In this document: piece by piece, positions 1-5,064 of the stretch
Position numbering within the stretch: the stretch's first letter is position 1
Layout of the letters: each line of letters starts with the position of its first letter
Source: an uncultured bacterium
GTDB taxonomy: Bacteria; Gemmatimonadota; Gemmatimonadetes; Palauibacterales; KS3-K002
Reading direction: 5' to 3'
Assembly (NCBI GenBank): GCA_947581845.1
Contig: CANPVY010000228.1
Coordinates: forward strand, 1-6,215
DNA: 6,215 bases
The notes under the pieces: model-generated
The model's input: only the letters and a program-made list of their open reading frames with translations
Told to the model about the DNA's origin: nothing
The model's database searches: none
Program-made: the position numbers and the translations under genes

Positions 1-756
1 GAGGTGCGGCCGTTCCGCCTGCTGGAAGCGCGCAACTGGGCGCCTGACCTCGATGAGCTGCGCGATGCCGTCGACGAGAGGGTCAAGCTGATCATCGTCA
101 CGAACCCCAATAACCCGACCGGCGCGATCCTCACCGAGCAGGAAATGGATGAGATCGTCGCCGTCGCGCAGAGGCATGGCGCCTGGCTGATCGCCGACGA
201 GATCTATGCCGGCGCTGAGTTGGACGGGCGCTGGACGCCCAGCTTCTGGGGCCGCTATGACCGGCTGATCATCACCGCCGGGCTCTCCAAGGCCTACGGC
301 CTGCCCGGCCTCCGCATCGGCTGGGCGGTCGGGCCCGCCGAGTTCATCCAGGATCTCTGGTCCTACAAGGACTACACGAGCATCGCACCCGGCACGCTCA
401 GTGACCTCTGCGCGCGTATCGCACTGCAGCCGCAAACGCGTCAGCGCATCTACGAGCGCACACGCAGCATCCTGAACGACAACCTCGCGCCCCTCGAGGG
501 TTGGCTGGCCGACCGAGCCGACATCTTCCACTACCTCGCCCCCCGTGCCGGCGCGATCTGCTACACACGCTACGATCTCGATGTGGGCTCCAGCGAGCTG
601 GCGCTCCGCCTCAAGGACGAGCAGAGTGTGCTCATCGTTCCCGGCGACCACTTCCAGATGGACGGCTACATGCGGATCGGCTACGGGCTGCCCAGGCCCG
701 AACTGCTCGAGGCGCTGGATCGGATCGAGACTGTGGTCAGGTCGCTAGTGAGCTAG
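1..756 (+). CDS. Class I/II PLP-dependent aminotransferase, 5' end cut off by the window edge
   Basis: This is a fold-type I aminotransferase, which uses pyridoxal phosphate to move an amino group between an amino acid and a 2-oxo acid in the cytoplasm. The frame is open from base 1, so the GTG at base 4 is probably an internal valine codon. About 250 residues are visible, and the N-terminal third of a normal 360-400 residue enzyme is missing. Counting from the codon at base 4: NPNNPTG at 34-40 (PLP-ring Asn), DEIY at 65-68 (Asp for the pyridine nitrogen, Tyr for the PLP oxygen), SKAYGLPGLRIGW at 95-107 with Lys96 as the Schiff-base lysine and Arg104 for the phosphate, and MRIGYG near 223-228, whose Arg should bind the substrate carboxylate. 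All expected catalytic residues in the visible part are intact. The YKDYTSIAPGTLSD segment (121-134) is typical of a COG0436 subgroup. Substrate is not readable from sequence. It converges on the - strand block and need not be functionally related to it. Confidence 0.93.
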   Translation, partial: EVRPFRLLEARNWAPDLDELRDAVDERVKLIIVTNPNNPTGAILTEQEMDEIVAVAQRHGAWLIADEIYAGAELDGRWTPSFWGRYDRLIITAGLSKAYGLPGLRIGWAVGPAEFIQDLWSYKDYTSIAPGTLSDLCARIALQPQTRQRIYERTRSILNDNLAPLEGWLADRADIFHYLAPRAGAICYTRYDLDVGSSELALRLKDEQSVLIVPGDHFQMDGYMRIGYGLPRPELLEALDRIETVVRSLVS

Positions 757-778
757 GTCGCGGGACAACAAGCCGAGG

Positions 779-1825
779 TCACTTGGGGGGAATCGTGCAG
801 GCCCGCCTTTCCCCTTTGCGTACGTAGGTGAGTTCCACCTCCCCAGTGTGTGGCCACAGCCGTCGCAGATCAGCGACCGTCCGGACCAGCTCGCCGTTCA
901 CTTCGAGCACAACGTCGCCGTCCTGCAGGCCCGCCCTGTGAGCCGGCGTGTTCTCCACTACTTGCGTTATCAACAAACCTTGCTCAACACCGGGGAAGTA
1001 CTCGAGTAGCTCGCTGTCCGGGGTCAACTCCTTGAAGCGGGCCCCCGCCACCGCATCGCTGTAGATCATGAGTGTCCGCGCCTCGGGAGGCGTAACGATC
1101 ACCTCGACCTCCGGCTCAGCGTGCGGCACTACGTAGAGCCGCCGCTGCACCAGCGAGTCGGCCTGCACGGTGATTCGCACATGTACGTCCGCCAGGGCCC
1201 GGCGGAGCGAGTCGATCTGCGCGCGCCCCTCCCGCACCAGTCGCTGCCGCTGCTCCTCACTCTCCCTTCGCCGTGACTCGACCTCGGTCCTCTGGAGTTC
1301 GCGCTGTGCCTGGCGCAGTGCAATCCACAGCTGCATCTGCGATTCGTACAGCTCCCTCATCCTAACCTGCAGCGAGTCCCATCCCTCGCCCTGCATCGTG
1401 AGGATGGGGCAGGCGTCGAAGGCGGCTCGCTCCGTCACAGGCGTCACCGTCACGCTGACCTCTCTGTCTGCGCGCTGAACCGTGAAGTTGATGGGCACGC
1501 CCACACGCATCGTCGAAAACAGCTGGCCGGCTTCCTCCGTCACGATGTCCCTGCCGTTGACCGCGACAATCGCGTCACCCGCACGCAGCCCGCCCCGCGC
1601 CGCCGGGCCTCGCGGACACACCAAGGTCACGATGGGAGGGCCGGTGAACCACCAAACGGCCGTATCCCCCTCTTTCCTCCTACCGCACTGATGCTGCGTG
1701 CACTCCAGATTGACCCCGAGAAACCCCCGCTGTTCCTGGGCCTGCAGCACGGAACCCAGTCCCAGCGTTGCGAGCAACGCCAGTGACAGCGTACCCGCCA
1801 CTCGCTCGAATCTACTCCTGCTCAT
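779..1825 (-). CDS. Exported protein with two PDZ domains and a central coiled coil
   Basis: The product is 348 residues. Residues 1-30 look like a Sec signal peptide: basic start MSRSRFER, hydrophobic TLSLALLATLGLGSV, then LQAQ as a probable signal peptidase I site. A first PDZ domain covers about 33-130, with GFLGVNL and a GLRAGDAIVAVNG core at 79-91. A charged helical stretch rich in Arg, Glu and Gln (about 150-212) should form a coiled coil. A second PDZ domain covers about 260-348, with GLLITQVVENTPAHRAGLQDGDVVLEVNG. There is no protease domain, so this is not a DegP- or RseP-type enzyme; binding of peptide C-termini is the inferred role. Five cysteines (42, 47, 70, 139, 343) could form disulfides outside the cytoplasm. 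It is the last gene of the sigma/anti-sigma set, 43 bases after the anti-sigma stop, so a part in sensing or signal transfer is likely but unproven. The frame stays open for 35 codons upstream, but those lie inside the anti-sigma gene; the ATG at 1825 gives the signal peptide and has an SD-like sequence before it. Confidence 0.88.
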   Translation of the reverse strand: MSRSRFERVAGTLSLALLATLGLGSVLQAQEQRGFLGVNLECTQHQCGRRKEGDTAVWWFTGPPIVTLVCPRGPAARGGLRAGDAIVAVNGRDIVTEEAGQLFSTMRVGVPINFTVQRADREVSVTVTPVTERAAFDACPILTMQGEGWDSLQVRMRELYESQMQLWIALRQAQRELQRTEVESRRRESEEQRQRLVREGRAQIDSLRRALADVHVRITVQADSLVQRRLYVVPHAEPEVEVIVTPPEARTLMIYSDAVAGARFKELTPDSELLEYFPGVEQGLLITQVVENTPAHRAGLQDGDVVLEVNGELVRTVADLRRLWPHTGEVELTYVRKGERRACTIPPK

Positions 1826-1830
1826 CAATG

Positions 1831-1843
1831 CCTCGTCGCCTCC
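1831..1843 (-). promoter_or_regulatory. Ribosome binding site of the PDZ gene
   Basis: On the - strand GGAGG (1843-1839) and GAGG (1834-1831) precede the ATG at 1825 by 13 and 5 bases. The codon just before the ATG is TTG, which lies 10 bases from GGAGG, so initiation one codon earlier is possible and would hardly change the protein. The site supports a start here rather than at the far upstream end of the open frame. Confidence 0.55.
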
Positions 1844-1868
1844 ACCAATCCGCGGTGAGCAAGACCGC

Positions 1869-2528
1869 TCATCGCCACAAAACCTCTGAACCCGCCTCCT
1901 GCTGCGCCCTGATCTGACGCAACACCGCATCGCGCTCCTCCAACGCGGCGAACAGATACGAGTTCAGCACCGGATCCGCCGGCTCTGCCGAAAGCGCTGT
2001 CCGCGAAGCCTCCACCAACGCGTCCAACGACACCAGCCGCTGCTCCGCCAGCGATGGGGTCGGCGCACCTTCCTCTACAGCCAGCTGCTCCAGGTTCCTC
2101 AAAGCCGCATCGTACTGTGCCCCGAGACGTCGCACTTCCGCCATCGCGTCCGCCAGCGAGGTGGCGCTCGAGCCTTCCGACACCAGCTGCGCGCCCGCGC
2201 CCTGCTGATCTCCCCGCCAAAACACACGCCCCAGTCCCAGCCCGATCACGAATACCGCCGCCATCGCCGCCGCCTGCATCGCGATCACCCTGGGTCTACC
2301 CACACGCAACCGGCGAACTCGCCCAGCCACCGCCACGCGCGCCTCGATGCGCGACCAGAGCTCCGCCGGCGCTTCCAGCTCCGGAAGCTCGCGCAGCTGC
2401 GAGCGTAGTCGTCTCAACGCCTCCAACTCGCCGCGACACGCCGAGCAAGATGCCAGGTGCTCCTCCGCCCCAGCCACAGACGCGCCATCCAGCAGCTCGG
2501 AGAGCGTCTCCTCATTGAGATGCGCCAT
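1869..2528 (-). CDS. Zinc-finger anti-sigma factor with one transmembrane helix
   Basis: The product is 219 residues. The N-terminus (about 1-60) is a zinc-binding anti-sigma (ZAS, zf-HC2-like) domain: MAHLNEETLSELLDG leads into HLASCSAC, giving His24-x3-Cys28-x2-Cys31, with His3 a possible fourth ligand. In this family that domain holds the partner ECF sigma factor inactive at the inner membrane. One membrane helix is seen at about 80-103 (VIAMQAAAMAAVFVIGLGLG). The remaining 115 residues should be outside the cytoplasm and look almost fully helical, with DPVLNSYLFAALEERDAVLRQI (189-207 and following) near the end, a layout common in anti-sigma factors of this type. Its start codon lies inside the sigma gene (17-base overlap), which fits translational coupling and 1:1 production. 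GAGG 9 bases before the ATG supports the start. The signal that releases sigma is unknown; ZAS proteins can respond to redox or be cleaved by proteases, and neither can be decided here. Confidence 0.92.
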   Translation of the reverse strand: MAHLNEETLSELLDGASVAGAEEHLASCSACRGELEALRRLRSQLRELPELEAPAELWSRIEARVAVAGRVRRLRVGRPRVIAMQAAAMAAVFVIGLGLGRVFWRGDQQGAGAQLVSEGSSATSLADAMAEVRRLGAQYDAALRNLEQLAVEEGAPTPSLAEQRLVSLDALVEASRTALSAEPADPVLNSYLFAALEERDAVLRQIRAQQEAGSEVLWR

Positions 2529-3084
2529 GATCCACTACCTCAACTCTCGATTCCGACACCAGGGCCCGCAACCGCGCCCTGGCCTTGGCTAACTGCGACT
2601 TCGAGGTGCCAACTGCTATGCCCAGCTGGGCACCGATCTCTTCGTGTGTATACCCCTCAACGTCGTGCAACCACAGCACCGACCGGTAGCCGTCGGGAAG
2701 CAGCTCCAGCGCACGCTGCACCGTCAGCCGCTCCGCGGCACCCGTCGCCGGCCAACGATCCGGGTTCCCCACTGTCGACCTACCATCGAAGCTAAGCTCC
2801 AGGTTCCGTCGCCGCGCCGCCTGGCGCAGCCGCGTCAGCGCCGTGTTCACCGCAATCCGGTGAACCCACGTCCCGAACGCCGCCTCGCCACGAAACTCGC
2901 GGATCTTCTGAAACGCACTGGTCCACGCATCCTGAGCCAGATCCGCCGCCAGCTCGTCGTCCCCGGCCAGGCGCCGCACCACCGTGTAGACTCGCGACGC
3001 ATGCCGCTCATACAACTGCTGCATGGCCTCGAGTTGACCCGCCCGGGCCCGGCGGACCAGCAACGTTTCAGTCACGTCGACCAA
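2512..3084 (-). CDS. ECF-type RNA polymerase sigma factor
   Basis: The product is 190 residues, the normal length for an extracytoplasmic-function sigma-70 factor with only regions 2 and 4. Region 2 covers about 20-90: LYERHASRVYTVVRRLAGD, then DLAQDAWTSAFQKIREF (core binding), then FGTWVHRIAVNTALTRLR, which reads the -10 element. Region 4 covers about 122-176: ALELLPDGYRSVLWLHDVEG followed by the helix-turn-helix YTHEEIGAQLGIAVGTSKSQLAKARARLR (145-173), which reads the -35 element. There is no C-terminal extension. The first start in the open frame is TTG at 3084, with AGGAGG exactly 9 bases upstream; GTG at 3075 is also possible. It is followed by an overlapping anti-sigma gene, so it is most likely held inactive at the membrane until an envelope signal arrives. 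The gene starts only 28 bases after the PAP2 gene ends, and an ECF-type promoter overlaps that junction. The exact ECF group cannot be assigned by eye. Confidence 0.95.
   Translation of the reverse strand: MVDVTETLLVRRARAGQLEAMQQLYERHASRVYTVVRRLAGDDELAADLAQDAWTSAFQKIREFRGEAAFGTWVHRIAVNTALTRLRQAARRRNLELSFDGRSTVGNPDRWPATGAAERLTVQRALELLPDGYRSVLWLHDVEGYTHEEIGAQLGIAVGTSKSQLAKARARLRALVSESRVEVVDHGASQ
2538..2541 (-). promoter_or_regulatory. Ribosome binding site of the anti-sigma gene, inside the sigma gene
   Basis: GAGG on the - strand lies 9 bases before the ATG at 2528 and inside the last codons of the sigma gene. With the 17-base gene overlap it fits coupled translation of the regulator pair. 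Confidence 0.55.
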
Positions 3085-3099
3085 TCCCTCTTCCCTCCT
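3085..3099 (-). promoter_or_regulatory. Tandem Shine-Dalgarno sequences before the sigma gene
   Basis: The - strand reads AGGAGGGAAGAGGGA directly before TTG. AGGAGG (3099-3094) is 9 bases from TTG at 3084. GAGGGA (3090-3085) is 9 bases from GTG at 3075. Both starts are therefore well placed and differ by three residues. AGGAGG is the stronger match, which favours TTG. Confidence 0.6.
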
Positions 3100-3112
3100 G
3101 ACTCCCAGTGAG

Positions 3113-3142
3113 TTAGACGGGTGACGCCTTCACGGAGTTGCC
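3113..3142 (-). promoter_or_regulatory. Candidate ECF-type autoregulatory promoter of the sigma operon
   Basis: On the - strand GGCAACT (3142-3136) is followed by 16 bases and then CGTCTAA (3119-3113). An AAC-containing -35 and a CGTC -10 at this spacing are the usual features of ECF-dependent promoters. The -10 contains the TAA stop codon of the PAP2 gene. Transcription from it would begin near 3107-3105, leaving a leader of roughly 20 bases that contains AGGAGG. Position directly in front of an ECF gene fits autoregulation. It was found by eye in a GC-rich region, so chance remains possible. Confidence 0.5.
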
Positions 3143-4057
3143 CGGCGCCGCAAGCGAGAATCCCTCCAGCCACGGCCGTAGAGCCCGTGCGGCCGCCACA
3201 AGCAGGAACGCCGCCATGACGCCACCCAGCGCATCGATCCCGTAGTGGAATCGCCCGTACACGGTGCCGATTGTAAGGCCGACTACAAGCGGCAGCATCA
3301 CCGCCCAGACCACTCGGTCATGCCGCCAGCTCACCAGCAAGATCGCCACCGCCACCGCCACGTGCGCGCTCGGAAACGCCGCCCCCATGCTCCCTCCATC
3401 CTTGAGCACCCAGTGCACCAGCTGGTAAAAGGTCCCGCCCGCCAGCGCGCCGCCGATTCTCGGAAACTCGTAGTGCGGACCTGCCACAGGGTAGAACATG
3501 TAGACCACGTAGCAGGCGAAAAGGACTACCAGCTCCACGTATACGAACTCGCGGAAACCCTGCAACCTCCCCCGCAGGTACAGCAGGACCGCGGCGAGCG
3601 GCAGCAGCAGGAAATAGAGCGCGTAAAAGAAGTGCATGAGCTCGCTCAACCAGAGATAGGGGAACCGCGCGCTGAGCGTCATCGCGAGCTGCTCACCGAA
3701 CAGTGCCTCTTCCCAGCCCAGGATGCGCGAATCGTGGTAGCCGTCGTTGAACAACAGCGCGAGGTACCGCAGTTCCCAGTAGAGGAAGAGGATGAATAGG
3801 AGAGGATAAACATCGCGCAGAAAGCCGGCGAGCGAGCGGTCTCGCAGCGGCTGGCTGGCCCACCACAGCCCGACCGCGAGGAGCGCCACGTGACTCAGGA
3901 TCAGTCCCACCCACAGCCCTATCGAGAGCTTCCACCCGAACAGCAGAATCACCAAGCCGCTGAAGCCGACGTAGGCCTGGAAGATCAAGTCGGTCGGCTG
4001 CGCTAGCCGCAGACGCTCCCTCAGCCCGTTCAGAGCCAGCCCTCCTCTCTGTACCAT
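3113..4057 (-). CDS. Membrane PAP2-superfamily phosphatase/phosphotransferase (Aur1-like candidate)
   Basis: From ATG at 4057 the product is 314 residues with about seven or eight hydrophobic segments (roughly 25-43, 44-65, 83-103, 138-162, 170-192, 228-245, 249-267, 272-291). The catalytic part is C-terminal: AAFPSAHVA (226-234) matches the PAP2 PSxH motif with His232, and YGRFHYGIDALGG (267-279) matches the last motif, with His271-x3-Asp275 as nucleophile and its partner. The usual N-terminal PAP2 motif (KxxxxxxRP) is not evident; this and the long N-terminal membrane region fit the PAP2_3 / inositol-phosphorylceramide-synthase-like branch better than simple soluble or six-helix phosphatases. 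The likely reaction is removal or transfer of a phosphate-linked head group on a lipid at the outer face of the inner membrane. The frame extends 60 codons further upstream, but those overlap the SDR gene and look like shadow sequence. It overlaps the SDR gene by 28 bases, implying coexpression. Confidence 0.85.
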   Translation of the reverse strand: MVQRGGLALNGLRERLRLAQPTDLIFQAYVGFSGLVILLFGWKLSIGLWVGLILSHVALLAVGLWWASQPLRDRSLAGFLRDVYPLLFILFLYWELRYLALLFNDGYHDSRILGWEEALFGEQLAMTLSARFPYLWLSELMHFFYALYFLLLPLAAVLLYLRGRLQGFREFVYVELVVLFACYVVYMFYPVAGPHYEFPRIGGALAGGTFYQLVHWVLKDGGSMGAAFPSAHVAVAVAILLVSWRHDRVVWAVMLPLVVGLTIGTVYGRFHYGIDALGGVMAAFLLVAAARALRPWLEGFSLAAPGNSVKASPV

Positions 4058-5013
4058 GCGGCAGTATCGCGGACACCTTTGACGATATCGTAGCGCGGCT
4101 CCCAGTCCAGATCCTCCATCGTCCGATCGACCCGGCAGGTCCAGGCACGCTGTGACAGATCGCGAGCGCGCCGCAGATCCAGCCGCCCCGCGCGGCGCTG
4201 GCCCCCCAGAAGCTCGCCAGCAGCGCCCATTGGCCACAGCAACGGAGACGGCAGGCGCAGTCTGATGAGTCGCCGCCCCACGGCTCGATCGAGGGCGGTG
4301 CTGAGCTGCCGCCAGTCGATCACCGTGGGGTGTGCCACGAAGTAGGTGTTCCCCACGGCTTCCCGGCGCTCCGCCGCCCTGCGCAACGCCTCCGCCACAT
4401 CACGGACATGCACCACTTGTATCAGGCGCCGGCGCAGTCCGGGCACGACGATCACCCCACGCGTCGCCATGCGCACGAGCGGCAGGGTGTCCTCGTCCCG
4501 CGGCCCGTACACGCACACCGGTCGCAGCACGACCACGTCCAGCTGCGCGCTCCGCTTCAACACCTCCTGCTCCGCCGCGAGTTTGCTACGCCCGTAATCA
4601 CTCGTCGGCGCCGGCGCGTCCTCTGGTTCACGCGCCCGCTGCACCGCGCCGGGCCCAGCCGCCGCCTGGCTACTGCAGAACAGGAACCGCAGCCGTACCC
4701 CGCTGGCGACACACGCGTCGAGCAACGACCGCGTGCCCTCGTAGTTGGTTGCGAACAGGGCCCGGCGCGAGCCGCGTGTCAACCCGGCGCAGTGGATCAC
4801 CCGGTCGACGCCGGCGACCGCTCCCGCGAGATTGCCACCACGCAGGTCCGCCTCGAACAGCTCGACGGGCTTGCCCTCCAGCCAGCGCAGCCGGCTTGTC
4901 GCGCGCACCAGACAGCGAACTCGATACCCGGCCTCCAGCAGGGTATCGACCACGTGGCTTCCAACGAAGCCGGTGCCCCCTGTCACCAGCGCGTTTCGCG
5001 CTTCACCTGTCAT
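4030..5013 (-). CDS. Extended SDR: NAD(P)-dependent epimerase/dehydratase-like oxidoreductase
   Basis: The product is 327 residues, normal for an extended short-chain dehydrogenase/reductase. The Rossmann nucleotide motif TGGTGFVGSH is at 11-20. CLVRATSR ends the second strand (34-41), where Arg37 rather than Asp hints at NADP(H). The catalytic set is present: SSQ (114-116) and YGRSK with Tyr140 and Lys144. RPVCVYGPRD (164-173) and VVHVRDVAEAL (200-210) are typical of 3-beta-HSD/epimerase-like members. The C-terminus YREEGWL is a family-style ending. It lacks membrane segments, so it should be cytoplasmic or peripheral. The substrate cannot be read directly; the flanking acyltransferase and PAP2 genes make a lipid substrate likely, and a ceramide reductase (CerR-like) role is one candidate. 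Sugar-nucleotide epimerase is the main alternative. ATG at 5013 is chosen over GTG at 5025 because AGGTG lies 9 bases upstream of the ATG and the GTG is part of that site. Confidence 0.88.
   Translation of the reverse strand: MTGEARNALVTGGTGFVGSHVVDTLLEAGYRVRCLVRATSRLRWLEGKPVELFEADLRGGNLAGAVAGVDRVIHCAGLTRGSRRALFATNYEGTRSLLDACVASGVRLRFLFCSSQAAAGPGAVQRAREPEDAPAPTSDYGRSKLAAEQEVLKRSAQLDVVVLRPVCVYGPRDEDTLPLVRMATRGVIVVPGLRRRLIQVVHVRDVAEALRRAAERREAVGNTYFVAHPTVIDWRQLSTALDRAVGRRLIRLRLPSPLLWPMGAAGELLGGQRRAGRLDLRRARDLSQRAWTCRVDRTMEDLDWEPRYDIVKGVRDTAAWYREEGWL
4034..4048 (-). promoter_or_regulatory. Strong SD-like sequence within the SDR/PAP2 overlap
   Basis: The - strand reads AGAGGAGGG (4048-4040) just before the SDR stop codon. 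No ATG, GTG or TTG follows at normal spacing in the PAP2 frame, but a CTG at 4033-4031 overlaps the SDR stop (CTGA) six bases after GGAGGG. The sequence is also explained by the codons for Arg-Glu-Glu-Gly in the SDR tail, so it may not be a functional site. Confidence 0.3.
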
Positions 5014-5022
5014 CTTTGGGCG

Positions 5023-5027
5023 CACCT
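5023..5027 (-). promoter_or_regulatory. Ribosome binding site that fixes the SDR start
   Basis: AGGTG on the - strand lies 9 bases before ATG at 5013. The alternative GTG start at 5025 lies within this sequence and has no clear site of its own. The 51-base gap between the acyltransferase stop and this ATG shows no convincing promoter or terminator. Confidence 0.5.
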
Positions 5028-5064
5028 GATGCGCGACAGATCCACGCCAACCCGCATCGCAGCG

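Noticed and set aside
1..756. Serine palmitoyltransferase or other AOS-family enzyme, which would have completed the ceramide idea
   Set aside because: The motifs NPNNPTG, DEIY and SKAYGLPGLRIGW are those of class I/II aminotransferases, not of the AOS family.
757..778. Possible bidirectional terminator between the convergent genes
   Set aside because: The 22-base gap has no stem-loop and no T-tract.
1826..1930. N-terminal 35-codon extension of the PDZ gene
   Set aside because: It mostly overlaps the end of the anti-sigma gene, would bury the signal peptide, and is Arg/Cys-rich shadow sequence.
2054..2518. A 154-codon + strand open frame opposite the anti-sigma gene
   Set aside because: Pro/Ala/Arg-rich shadow of a confidently identified gene; no motif and no ribosome binding site.
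4058..4237. N-terminal 60-codon extension of the PAP2 gene
   Set aside because: It lies wholly within the SDR coding region and shows no membrane or domain character; the hydrophobic protein begins after the ATG at 4057.
5028..5058. Six-base inverted repeat (GATGCG / CGCATC) in the gap before the SDR gene
   Set aside because: The arms are short, the loop is 19 bases, and no T-run follows; this is expected by chance in GC-rich DNA.
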